From the NCBI GenBank assembly GCA_046728115.1, contig JBKPDW010000634.1, positions 1 to 10,881 of the forward strand: a stretch of 10,881 bases of DNA, read 5' to 3'. Below, piece by piece: positions 1 through 6,326 of this stretch. The notes beneath the pieces were generated by a model that saw only the letters and a program-made list of their open reading frames with translations, had not been told where the DNA came from and made no database searches. Each line of letters begins with the position of its first letter. The stretch's first letter is position 1. The DNA comes from CAVSWN01 sp046728115 (GTDB lineage: Bacteria; Acidobacteriota; Vicinamibacteria; Vicinamibacterales; CAVVIG01). A program made the position numbers and the translations under genes.

Positions 1-121
1 TACTTCGCGAGTTTGTTGCTGAACAGGATGGGCGGCAGAGGAAATAACTGGCCGCTGACACTTCCGGTGATGCATTCGCGCCGGGCATCGGCCATCGTTT
101 GGTAGGAGCGACCCAACGGTC

Positions 122-775
122 ATGAAGGGCAATCAGAAGCCGGCGTTCGACGCGGACGCGTTTCTCCGTTCCGCAGGGGCGGGGAAGACCATCGTGACCT
201 ATCAACCTACCGACGTCATTTTCTCCCAAGGCGATGCGTCCGACAGCGTCCTGTACATTCAGAAGGGCGCCGTCAAGATCTCGGTGCTGTCGCACGGCGG
301 CAAAGAAGCGGTCGTAGGTATGCTCGGGCCAGGCGACTTCTTCGGTGAGCGCGCGCTGACGGGTCATCCCGTTCGCCTGGAGGCCGCGACCGCCATGACC
401 GCGACGACCGTACTGATCATCCCGAAACAGCAGATGATTCGCCTCCTCCACGATCAGCACGCCCTCTCGGACCGGTTCATCATCTACATGCTGGCTCGGA
501 ACATGCGCATCGAAGCAGACCTGGTCGATCAGTTGTTCAATTCGAGCGAGAAGCGGCTGGCCCGCACGCTGTTGCTGCTGGCACGGTACGGCAAGCCAGA
601 CCAGACACATCGCCACTTGCCGCGGATCTCGCAAGAGACGCTCGCGGAAATGGTCGGCACGACGCGCTCGCGCGTGAACTTCTTCATGAACAAGTTCAAG
701 AAGCTAGGGTTCGTCGAATACAACGGCGGCCTCAAGGTCAATCATTCCCTCCTGACCGTCATCGTGCACGACTAA
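122..775 (+). CDS. Crp/Fnr-family transcriptional regulator
   Basis: A 217-residue cytoplasmic DNA-binding regulator with the usual Crp/Fnr length and order. Residues about 25-125 form a cyclic-nucleotide-binding-like beta barrel, with FSQGD, VLYIQKG and the turn motif PGDFFGERAL. A dimerisation helix follows, including 'LVDQLFNSSEKRLAR'. The C-terminal winged helix-turn-helix has 'ISQETLAEMVGTTRSRVNFFMNKF' as the recognition region and ends in an IVHD tail. There is no N-terminal cysteine cluster, so Fnr-type Fe-S oxygen sensing is unlikely; the ligand is unknown. The ATG at 122 is preceded by GGTAGGAG at 101-108, with a rather long 13-base gap. It stands alone, with no same-strand partner close by. 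The family call is secure; its regulon cannot be read from this window. Confidence 0.95.
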   Translation: MKGNQKPAFDADAFLRSAGAGKTIVTYQPTDVIFSQGDASDSVLYIQKGAVKISVLSHGGKEAVVGMLGPGDFFGERALTGHPVRLEAATAMTATTVLIIPKQQMIRLLHDQHALSDRFIIYMLARNMRIEADLVDQLFNSSEKRLARTLLLLARYGKPDQTHRHLPRISQETLAEMVGTTRSRVNFFMNKFKKLGFVEYNGGLKVNHSLLTVIVHD

Positions 776-1111
776 CGTGTGCCGCGTTCGTCGCAACCGA
801 CGGGGTTGAACCATCGTGCTCCTCGTCATCGTGGAGCCTGAACGTCAAGGTCAACGGGTCGCGGTTGGGCTGCCCGCGCCAGCGACTCCGCCATGTGCAC
901 CTGTGCTCAAACGCGCAGACACGCGTCAGTGATTGCCGCATGCTCTGGTGCGTAGGATCGTGGATCGCCTCCGCTTGCTCATTCGCGATGGTGTAAGTGG
1001 TGGCGACATGCACACGTGAGGCGTCAAGAAGTCGGGCGTTGGCGGTCGTGGGCATGATCGATGTGGCACCACGCGCGCTGCTAGTCGAAATCTCGCGGTC
1101 CTGCCTCGAAT
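776..1111. other. Region without a supported gene
   Basis: This 336-base stretch lies between the stop of the Crp-type regulator and the stop of the convergent secreted-protein gene. Open frames cross it on the minus strand, but their translations are Arg/Ser/His-rich, show no motif I recognise and have no plausible start with a ribosome-binding site. I found no strong hairpin followed by a T-run, so no terminator is called. It could hold decayed coding DNA too far gone to recognise. Confidence 0.5.
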
Positions 1112-1969
1112 TCACGGGATCGGAGGGGTCGCAGGCGCGTCGGCTCCTGCCCGCCTGTAGTCCGAGTAAGTCATGACCCGCTCGATCACGAGACTCTTCA
1201 ACAGAAGGATTTTCGCGGCCGCTCGTACCTCGACGCGTATCGGCATCCACATACCGCCATCGACTCGCGTCTGCTCCACCGTAATCTGCGAGCCACGCAG
1301 CAGGCGCACGAGAAAGACTCCAATCGAGAACGGCTGGACTACCTGCCCGTCCACCTTGATCCAGACGAGATCATGCGTGTCGATCCACAGCTTGCCCTCG
1401 ACCTTGGAGAGCAACTTGCCGTACCTGCCCTGCGCTTGATAGCCGGCGTGCGGCGTCGCTCGCAGCACATAGGCCGCCCTTTCGTTCACGACCTCTTGGC
1501 CCACGAGTTGGAAGTCGAAGGCGTTGGGCACTTCCCGGACGAGCGACGCGGTCTCCTCCTTCTGCTGGCGTACTCGCTCGGTCCGCTGGTCTGGCGTTTC
1601 CCGCCTCAACTTGTCGAGCGCCTCGTTCTGTCTCCTTTCCTCCCGGGCCGAGGGAGGGTGCCCATTGCGTTCAATGAATTGTTCGAACGGGGCGTCATTG
1701 ACCAGAATGGTTCTCGAGATCTCGACATCCTCTGACTTCACTCGACCATCCATGTCCTGGCGCCGACTCGCGTCGCGTTCGAGGTAGGTGTAATGGAGCC
1801 GAGCCTGCCAGTGTCGCTGTGTCGCCTCGATCGAGGACTCGATGATCTGGCGGACGTCCGGTACGCCGGAACGACTCAGACCGTTGACCGGTCCCGTGTC
1901 CTGCCGCGCGAAAAGAGCAGCCGACGCCACGAGGAGCGTCACACCGATCCCAAGCATGCGCGTCATCAT
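1112..1969 (-). CDS. Secreted conserved protein, possibly LolA-like fold
   Basis: A 285-residue protein from the ATG at 1969. The frame stays open further upstream, but the tandem Met at 1969/1966 opens a typical signal peptide: Met-Met-Thr-Arg, a hydrophobic core GIGVTLLVASAALFA, then RQ. The upstream 99 codons look unlike protein and overlap recombinase debris. After the signal come an amphipathic helix (IIESSIEATQRHWQARLHYTY) and a charged Arg/Glu-rich stretch (about residues 90-140). A beta-rich half follows, with FDFQLVGQEVVNERAAYVL, a 'GKLWIDTHDLVWIKVDG' strand pair and the paired 'ITVEQTRVDGGMWMPIRVEV'. This pattern (WIDxxxxxWIKxD, then WMP) is one I associate with Acidobacteriota secreted proteins that resemble outer-membrane lipoprotein-sorting folds. 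The fold and periplasmic location are inference; no catalytic residues are evident. Met at 1957 is an alternative start. Confidence 0.8.
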   Translation of the reverse strand: MMTRMLGIGVTLLVASAALFARQDTGPVNGLSRSGVPDVRQIIESSIEATQRHWQARLHYTYLERDASRRQDMDGRVKSEDVEISRTILVNDAPFEQFIERNGHPPSAREERRQNEALDKLRRETPDQRTERVRQQKEETASLVREVPNAFDFQLVGQEVVNERAAYVLRATPHAGYQAQGRYGKLLSKVEGKLWIDTHDLVWIKVDGQVVQPFSIGVFLVRLLRGSQITVEQTRVDGGMWMPIRVEVRAAAKILLLKSLVIERVMTYSDYRRAGADAPATPPIP

Positions 1970-2065
1970 CGTCCCGTCCGAGGCCGGGGCCTCTGCTCGT
2001 ACCGTAACGCCAGAGGCATGGCTGCGGATGTTCCGTTTCAGACACCTCGATACCCGCGTTTCGCC

Positions 2066-2222
2066 TTCACCTTCCAAGGGCTCGCGGTGTGCGGGATCTG
2101 TGGGGATCGGATGACCGTGCGCTATCACCGCCGCCAAGGGACCGCTTGGCCTCGGGCGCGTGCTGCTCGAGACCGTCACGCCCCTGACCTTGGAGATCAC
2201 CCTGACCCACCACGTGGGGTAA
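2066..2222 (+). pseudogene. Serine recombinase zinc-ribbon remnant
   Basis: In one frame the translation reads FQGLAVCGICGDRMTVRYHRRQG (residues split here as FQGLAVCGICG and DRMTVRYHRRQG), which matches the LLxGLvxCGxCGxxMxVxY signature of the recombinase zinc beta-ribbon found in large serine recombinases. From 2151 a second frame (+1 shifted) reads LGRVLLETVTPLTLEITL, resembling the segment that follows the zinc ribbon in the same proteins, and ends at TAA 2220-2222. The second cysteine pair expected between the two pieces is missing, so there is an internal deletion and frame change. The N-terminal catalytic resolvase domain is absent. This is non-functional debris of a mobile element or phage integrase gene. 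Confidence 0.6.
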
Positions 2223-2230
2223 CGCCGGAA

Positions 2231-2720
2231 CAGCAACTCGATCAGCAATGGTTTCCGGGTGTGCACTCGGACGTCGGCGGCGGCTACCCGGAAGCCGACG
2301 GCGGGTTGTGGCGAGAGCCATTCGGCTGGATTCTGGCCGGCTCGGCGTCAGCGCACACGGTCGGCGTCGCGGTGCGACGATCGCTAGCACGAGTCGCCGA
2401 AGGGGCGTGGTGGCTGGCCGAGTGTTTTCGGAAGTTCCAATGGCACGAAAAGGAGAAACGCAACGTTCTCGCGATTGGAGCGGGACGCTACCGGCACTTC
2501 GAGAAAGGCGATCTCATTCACAGATGCGCGCTCGTACGGTTGCGCGACCGGGCGTACCGTCCGAAAAATCTCTGCGTCGAGTTCGTGCGGGCCGTTCAGG
2601 CGCTGCCGATCGTTCCCGATGCGCTGCCGTACGCGGAGCACGCCGATCAGGTGAAGAGACTGGAAGCCACGGAGGACGGCCCTTTCAAGCCGCCAAACGC
2701 CGGACTGAAAAGCCCCGCGC
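2231..2720 (+). pseudogene. DUF2235 (T6SS Tle1-like hydrolase) C-terminal fragment
   Basis: The plus frame contains QQWFPGVHSDVGGGYPEADG, the hallmark VWFPGVHSDVGGGYPE segment of DUF2235 alpha/beta-hydrolases, the group containing the T6SS lipase effectors Tle1; here it carries the late catalytic Asp region. Further on, AWWLAECFRKFQWHEKEKRN, 'HRCALVRLRDRAYRPKNL' match the usual ending of the family (WWxxE, then a basic strand, then YRPxNL) at about 2405-2575. The N-terminal half with the GxSxG nucleophile elbow is missing. The segment between the DVGGGY motif and AWWL is also shortened. The open frame runs on past 2720 only because it is antisense to the next remnant. No immunity gene or secretion gene is present, so an effector role cannot be claimed. 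Confidence 0.7.
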
Positions 2721-2740
2721 GACGGATGACTCATCCGTCG
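2720..2740. repeat. Near-perfect 10-bp palindrome between convergent remnants
   Basis: CGACGGATGA at 2720-2729 and TCATCCGTCG at 2731-2740 are exact reverse complements around one central base. Folded as RNA it would give an 8-bp stem with a GACTC loop. It lies where the plus-strand DUF2235 remnant meets the end of the minus-strand DUF2252 remnant. It could be a leftover bidirectional terminator, although no T-run follows on either side, or a protein-binding palindrome. Confidence 0.5.
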
Positions 2741-3290
2741 TGTAGCCCTTCACTCGGGCTTGCGTTGCAAAACTCCGTCCTCTTGATCCAGTGCTTCGCC
2801 GCCTTGCGCGGCCATTTGGCGTCGGAGCCGTGCGCGTCCAGGTCGCCGCGCCGTTTTGCGGCCCTTATGGAGCCAATGGTGCGGATTTCCGATCTCCGCG
2901 CCCATACTCTCGAAAACCTTCCGCTCCATGTCCTCGTCCGCGCCTGCGCCACCGAGATCCTCCAGTTCGATCTTCGACGAGTCCGGCGCCAGACGGCGGA
3001 AGACCCATTCGCCCTGGATTTCCTGAAAAGGATCCGGGCATCGCGGGCTCCAGTTTCTATTCTCCAATTTGCCCAGCGCCAGCATCGCGCCGACGCCCAG
3101 CCGGACGAGATCGCTCGTCCATGGGAGTTTGCACGCTTCGTTGAAGTCATTCACGCCCAAACCAGCCGCCCCTCCTCATCCCGCCACGCGCCGAAGTTCT
3201 CCACATGCGTGTCGCCTACCGCCGCGACTTGGAGCGGCGTCTCCACATAGGCGCTGCCCGGTTGAATCGTGAAATACGTTGCTCCAGACA
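2731..3290 (-). pseudogene. DUF2252 gene, frameshifted and internally deleted
   Basis: Three minus-strand frames must be joined to read this protein. The first (to 3151) gives VAAVGDTHVENFGAWRDEEG followed by RLVW. The second resumes as GVNDFNEACKLPWTSDLVRL and later VFRRLAPDSSKIELEDL ... ESMGAEIGN. From about 2868 the third gives IRAAKRRGDLDAHGSDAKW ... AAKHWIK and stops at 2731. These are DUF2252 hallmarks (VGDxHxENFG, VNDFDEA, DLVRL, RRLxPDS), a family thought to share features with kinase-like folds. A single missing G in the GGG run at 3156-3158 explains the first shift exactly. The roughly 100-200 residues normally lying between DLVRL and the RRLAPDS block are mostly gone, and the N-terminus is cut at about 3265-3290. 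It is non-functional. Confidence 0.75.
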
Positions 3291-3413
3291 CCCGATCACG
3301 GTCAGGTCCTTCCCGCCCTTGATCTCGATCTTGGTCTTCGTCGTCGTTTGCGTCTCCTTCCGCGCGGTCAGCCCTGCGGCACACACCGCGATGAGACCGC
3401 TGGTGCTGCTCAT
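3275..3413 (-). pseudogene. 5' end of a small secreted protein, truncated
   Basis: From the ATG at 3413 the minus strand reads MSSTSGLIAVCAAGLTA, a short signal-peptide-like segment. It continues with a Thr/Lys-rich stretch, QTTTKTKIEIKGGKDLTVIG, and CLEQ. The 'KIEIK.GKD.TV.GCL' pattern is one I recall from small secreted proteins of Acidobacteriota, which normally continue with further beta strands. Here the sequence runs instead into the DUF2252 remnant at about 3275-3290, so only the N-terminal third or so is left. A TTG at 3428 would add five residues. The family assignment is from memory of the pattern and is tentative. Confidence 0.4.
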
Positions 3414-3445
3414 CACCGGCGTGCGCAAGCACGCGTAGGTCGGCT

Positions 3446-3693
3446 TTGAAAGTACCGTGGGGTATTGCCTTTGGCGTCGGTCTCAGCACGACCCTCGGGT
3501 TCGGGGCACAGTCGCGATCCGCGTCTACGATCGCGCGCACAAGGACTATCACGTGCGGGACGCTCGCGAAACTCAGGCGAACCGCCAATACCTCGGCGAC
3601 CAGCACAGAAAGTACAGCCGCTTGTCGGCGCTCATCCACAGGCAACAGACCACGTACTGGAATTGGCGCCATACGCATGCTGGCGAGAGGTAA
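3446..3693 (+). pseudogene. Small secreted Tyr/Arg/His-rich protein, one frameshift
   Basis: The 5' part from the TTG at 3446 reads as a signal peptide: LKVPWGIAFGVGLSTTLGFG then AQSR. The following codons make sense only one frame back: IRVYDRAHKDYHVRDARE, then YLGDQHRKYSRLSALIHRQQ, then TTYWNWRHTH, stopping at 3693. The pattern 'R.YD....DYH.W...E...YR.YL...H..Y..F..L...QQ..YW.WRH.H' is familiar from small exported proteins in Acidobacteriota. Restoring one base in the CGATCC segment near 3513 would give a continuous reading frame of about 83 codons, so this is either a very recent pseudogene or a sequencing indel. Function is unknown. Confidence 0.55.
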
Positions 3694-3743
3694 CGTACCC
3701 GCTTCGTTCCGCACTCTGCCTAACTGCACCCCCGTCCAGCCAT

Positions 3744-3773
3744 GCGCGGGGAGGCCTCGCAGCCTCCCCGTGC
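3744..3773. repeat. Strong 12-bp GC-rich hairpin
   Basis: GCGCGGGGAGGC at 3744-3755 pairs with GCCTCCCCGTGC at 3762-3773, with eleven Watson-Crick pairs and one G-U, around the six-base loop CTCGCA. It lies 50 bases after the stop of the small secreted protein remnant. No T-run follows, so it is not a classical terminator. A REP-like element or a weak transcript end are the obvious alternatives. Confidence 0.5.
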
Positions 3774-3904
3774 CACCAGCGGGCCGCGCGTGGCTGGAAG
3801 CCGGATTCACGGTCTTCTCATTGCCGAGCGCACGCCAGCCGATCAAGAGCACGTGGCGAGGGACCGGACGAAAGCGTCAGCGTGTGGCCCGAGAATGCGC
3901 GTTG

Positions 3905-4150
3905 GGCATTCCGGTCGGCGTGGTCTCGAAGTCAAAGCGCGTGTTCCGGCCACGATCGTAGACGCCATCACGGTCTCCAATGTCAAACCCGACGTTGGTG
4001 GCGCCCCATCGGCGGGTGGCATAAGGGTCAGCCGCGTGCTGCCACTGATTTCTGTTCCGTCGGTGCGCGCGTAGATTCGGCCATACCGATCGGCGACACC
4101 GCGGGAGGCGCTGTCGTAGCCGGCCTCGTAGCCCTCGCGACTAACCCCAT
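3905..4150 (-). pseudogene. Possible Gly/Tyr/Asp-rich secreted protein remnant
   Basis: Two minus-strand frames give protein-like text. The upstream one (about 4145-4060) reads SREGYEAGYDSASRGVADRYGRIYA, split as SREGYEAGYDSAS and RGVADRYGRIYA. The second (about 4057-3905) reads NQWQHAADPYATRRWGATN followed by VGFDIGDRDGVYDRGRNTRF. The repeated 'GY..GY.DG', 'FD.G.RDG...GR...RFD' pattern recalls Gly/Tyr/Asp-rich exported proteins with YxxGYxxG motifs seen in Acidobacteriota. A frameshift near 4057 would join the halves. No start, signal peptide or full length is seen. The call rests on pattern resemblance only. Confidence 0.35.
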
Positions 4151-4393
4151 TGGTACTGACCCTTGTTGCTCATGAAGGGCTCGACTGGTCCGCGACGCCG
4201 GGCTCGAGCGCGCGGGCTTGGGTAGAAGTCTCGCGTGTCCCGCGCGCAACTCCACGAACTGGTAGCGGCTGTTCGAGATCTGCGCATTGAACGAACACGC
4301 TCATGGGGCCATTGGAGTCTTGGTGAACACAGGGCTCCATTGGCACACACGCATCGCGCGATCGGCTCACATCGAACAGTTTCCGTGCTGAAT
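4151..4393. other. Region without a recognisable gene
   Basis: Short minus-strand frames cross this stretch, but none gives a recognisable domain, a signal peptide or a good ribosome-binding site. It is probably further decayed sequence upstream of the Gly/Tyr/Asp-rich remnant. Confidence 0.4.
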
Positions 4394-4415
4394 CGCGTCA
4401 GGTCATCTTGACGCG
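4394..4415 (-). terminator. Hairpin just after the CBS gene stop
   Basis: CGCGTCA at 4394-4400 and TGACGCG at 4409-4415 are exact reverse complements around an eight-base loop. The hairpin begins five bases past the stop codon of the minus-strand CBS gene, which is where an intrinsic terminator would sit. The T-run is poor (ATTC only), so termination may be weak or the hairpin may serve for 3'-end protection. Confidence 0.35.
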
Positions 4416-4420
4416 GCAGC

Positions 4421-4876
4421 CTACGCCGTGCCAGCCAGAGCTGTGGGCCGACGATGTTCGCAGATGCTCGCCATCGTGCTCACGATTTCCGTCGACGATG
4501 CGGCACCGGCATGCGTCACCACATCATTCAGCGACAGAATGCCCTTCAGCCGGCCCTGGGCATCGACGACGGCCAGACGCCGGACGCGCTGCGATTTCAT
4601 CGTCTGCAGCGCGACGCTTGCGTCATCCTCCGGTGCGCAAGTGTACGCTTTTCCAGCGGTGACGTCCCTGACCGTGATCCGATCGGCGGTCTGTCCTCTC
4701 GTCGCGATGGCAATACAGATGTCGCGGTCGGTGATCATGCCGGACACTTTCCCATCGGATTTCACGACGGGCAACACGCCGCAGTCCCGCTCCCACATGA
4801 TGTTGACCGCTTCGGCTAGATTCGTCTCAGGCCGGCAGGTCTTGACATCGCTAGTCATGATCTCTCGGATTTTCAT
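4421..4876 (-). CDS. Two-CBS-domain protein
   Basis: A 151-residue soluble protein made almost entirely of a CBS pair (Bateman module), which typically binds adenosine nucleotides and senses energy or stress state. CBS1 spans about residues 1-60: MKIREIMTSDVKTCRPETNL, then AVNIMWERDCGVLPVV and VSGMITDRDICIA. CBS2 spans about 67-125: ITVRDVTAGKAYTCAPEDD, then ALQTMKSQRVRRLAVVD and LKGILSLNDVV. Each ends with the ITDRD/LSLND-type motif whose acidic residue usually contacts ribose. The frame is open for 29 more codons upstream, but ATG 4876 is chosen because a strong AAGGAG lies eight bases before it and because MKIREIMT is the usual family start. No attached catalytic domain is present. It likely belongs with the neighbouring stress-type genes. 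Confidence 0.92.
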   Translation of the reverse strand: MKIREIMTSDVKTCRPETNLAEAVNIMWERDCGVLPVVKSDGKVSGMITDRDICIAIATRGQTADRITVRDVTAGKAYTCAPEDDASVALQTMKSQRVRRLAVVDAQGRLKGILSLNDVVTHAGAASSTEIVSTMASICEHRRPTALAGTA

Positions 4877-4884
4877 GGCTCTTG

Positions 4885-4890
4885 CTCCTT
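4885..4890 (-). promoter_or_regulatory. Shine-Dalgarno of the CBS gene
   Basis: AAGGAG (in the longer AAAGGAG) on the minus strand, eight bases from ATG 4876. It decides the start against the longer open frame reaching 4963. Confidence 0.8.
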
Positions 4891-5133
4891 TCGACGTCTT
4901 CGCGTCACTCATACGTTCAACTGAGGACAATCTTTCCCCTTGGTGTGGGGCATGTCCGTTCAAAGGTGGCTGTGCGTGCCCCAGGCTGCGTCCTTATCAT
5001 CGCATCCGAAGCGTGGCGTATCGAGAAGGCGCACAGACTCATCGCCGCCGTCGAACACGCGATCGATCGCGCGCATCGGCTTCTCGATGAAGCCGGTGCG
5101 CCGTTGCTCAACTATCTGATGCGGCCGGATCCT

Positions 5134-5211
5134 CTAGCGCCCGAAATAGAACCCTCCGCCGCCGAGTAGTATCACCACGACAACGATGATGAGTAGGGTA
5201 TTGATGCTCAT
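5134..5211 (-). CDS. 25-residue single-span membrane peptide
   Basis: From ATG 5211 the minus strand encodes MSINTLLIIVVVVILLGGGG followed by FYFGR and TAG at 5134-5136. The peptide is one uninterrupted hydrophobic helix of about 13 residues flanked by MSINT and a Gly4-Phe-Tyr-Phe-Gly-Arg tail, so it should sit in the inner membrane. An AGGAGAGG sequence seven bases upstream (5219-5226) is a good ribosome-binding site. It resembles the tiny DUF3309-like 'LLIIxxxxLLLGGGGF' proteins often found beside BON, CBS and other stress genes; that link is from memory. The 257 bases to the CBS gene downstream leave room for a separate promoter. Its role is unknown. Confidence 0.7.
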   Translation of the reverse strand: MSINTLLIIVVVVILLGGGGFYFGR

Positions 5212-5331
5212 TGGCTGGCCTCTCCTGATGCGTTTGTTTCTATGGAAAGCGTAGCAGCGGCGCCGTCGTGTGTCTGTCCTTCTTTGAACAGGTGTCCTTC
5301 GCCAATATGTCATTCAACTCACGCCATTCTT

Positions 5332-5673
5332 TCAATGCCAGCGCTTGTCCCCATTCGTGCGGTGGCCCGTTTCATCAACGTTGAGGATGGCTTCATCGCG
5401 CAACGCAGCGGCGAGTTCGGCGTACGGCGCCGCGACGGCTGCACTCACTTCTTCCCACGCGTTCTGCGTGCTGCCCAGACTGATCGGGATCTGCAGCGCC
5501 CCTTCGAGGAACCGCTGGACGACGAGACGCGGCAGCCGACACACCACCGTCAGGTAGGCGATCACCGCGGTGAGCTGCGGTCCGAATTCCCCGACCACGT
5601 CATCCGGCAACCCCGCGTGTGTCAGGCGGCCGCACCGTCGACATCGTCGGCGATGACAGCGATATTCCGTGAC
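5332..5673 (-). pseudogene. IS66-family transposase fragment, cut at both ends
   Basis: The minus strand from about 5673 reads VTEYRCHRRRCRRCGRLTHA, the zinc-finger part of IS66 transposases. It continues GLPDDVVGEFGPQLTAVIAY, then LPRLVVQRFLEGALQIPISL, and ends at DETGHRTNGDKRW before an immediate TGA at 5332. The order (Cys-pair finger, 'FGPxL..viAYL', 'iPiS.GT/ST', 'DETG.R..G..RW') matches the start of the IS66 DDE domain. About 110 residues of a protein normally near 450-550 remain; the rest of the catalytic core and the IS66 accessory genes are absent. The fragment overlaps the start of the BON gene on the other strand. Confidence 0.8.
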
Positions 5674-6312
5674 GTGCACACATCGGGCGTTGTCAAGGTC
5701 GACGACAGCACGCTCCAGTCGCGGATCGCTGCGAGGCTCAAAACGAGCGCGAGTCTTGCGCCTCGTGACATCGACGTGGACGTGAACCAGGGCATCGTCA
5801 CGCTGACGGGCACGGTCCGCACCGCGACCGAGAAGACACGTGCCGAGCGGCTCGCCACGGTGAGCGGCGTCACCCGTGTGGATAACCGAATCGAAGTCGA
5901 CCCGAAGATCGATCAGTCGAAGATCGAGGCCGCGGGCGAGAAGACGAAGGCCGGCGTCACGAAGGCTGTCGACGCGACCGTGAACGCCACAAAGAAGACC
6001 ACGGAAGCGGTGCAGAAGGGTGTCGGGAAGTCGGAACAGGGCGTCGGCAAAGCTGCCGACAAGACGTCGGGCGCCATGGGCAGAGTGGGCGACAAGATGA
6101 GCGACACATCGGTCACCGCCCTTGTCAAAGCCGGCTTCTCCGGCGAGAAGCTGTTGCAGGATACGGCGATTGACGTCGATACGACGGACCACGTCGTGAC
6201 GCTCAAAGGCACGGTCGCCTCGAACGCGGCGAAGGCACGCGCGGAGGAGATCGCCCGCAGCACGGACGGCGTGACGGGCGTCGTCAATCAGATCGTTGTG
6301 AGCGAGCAGTAA
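5653..6312 (+). CDS. Two-BON-domain protein with LEA-like linker
   Basis: The frame from ATG 5653 gives 219 residues. BON1 is about 15-83 (STLQSRIAARLKTSASL, then DVDVNQGIVTLTGTV and GVTRVDNRIEV). BON2 is about 150-217 (SVTALVKAGFSGEKLLQD, then HVVTLKGTVASNAAKARAEE and GVTGVVNQIVV). Between them, residues 85-148 are Lys/Thr/Ala/Gly-rich with no hydrophobic core (EKTKAGVTKAVDATVNATKK, then EAVQKGVGKSEQGVGK), like late-embryogenesis-abundant-type disordered linkers. BON domains are usually periplasmic and bind phospholipid or stabilise membranes under osmotic stress. This copy has no visible signal peptide and no ribosome-binding site at 5653, and its first dozen codons are antisense IS66 DNA. 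The native 5' end therefore seems to have been replaced; the coding body is intact. Whether it is still translated is uncertain. Confidence 0.8.
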   Translation: MTAIFRDVHTSGVVKVDDSTLQSRIAARLKTSASLAPRDIDVDVNQGIVTLTGTVRTATEKTRAERLATVSGVTRVDNRIEVDPKIDQSKIEAAGEKTKAGVTKAVDATVNATKKTTEAVQKGVGKSEQGVGKAADKTSGAMGRVGDKMSDTSVTALVKAGFSGEKLLQDTAIDVDTTDHVVTLKGTVASNAAKARAEEIARSTDGVTGVVNQIVVSEQ

Positions 6313-6326
6313 GCGGAAGGAGACCG

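Noticed and set aside
759..1250. Minus-strand frame of 163 codons after the Crp-type gene
   Set aside because: It overlaps the end of the secreted-protein gene in another frame and has no recognisable motif or start signal.
1970..2266. Upstream extension of the secreted-protein frame
   Set aside because: The added 99 residues would bury the signal peptide and overlap recombinase debris on the other strand; the start at 1969 is preferred.
1793..3250. 485-codon plus-strand frame as one protein
   Set aside because: It passes through antisense of the secreted-protein gene, a recombinase remnant, a DUF2235 remnant and antisense DUF2252; it is an accident of GC-rich sequence.
4882..5169. Plus-strand frame with helical text (WRIEKAHRLIAAVEHAIDRA)
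   Set aside because: It has only a TTG at its far 5' end, no ATG or ribosome-binding site, overlaps the CBS Shine-Dalgarno and the 25-residue gene, and matches nothing I know. Kept only as a weak possibility.
5242..5652. N-terminal 137 codons of the extended BON frame
   Set aside because: They are antisense to the IS66 transposase fragment and have no signal peptide or family resemblance.
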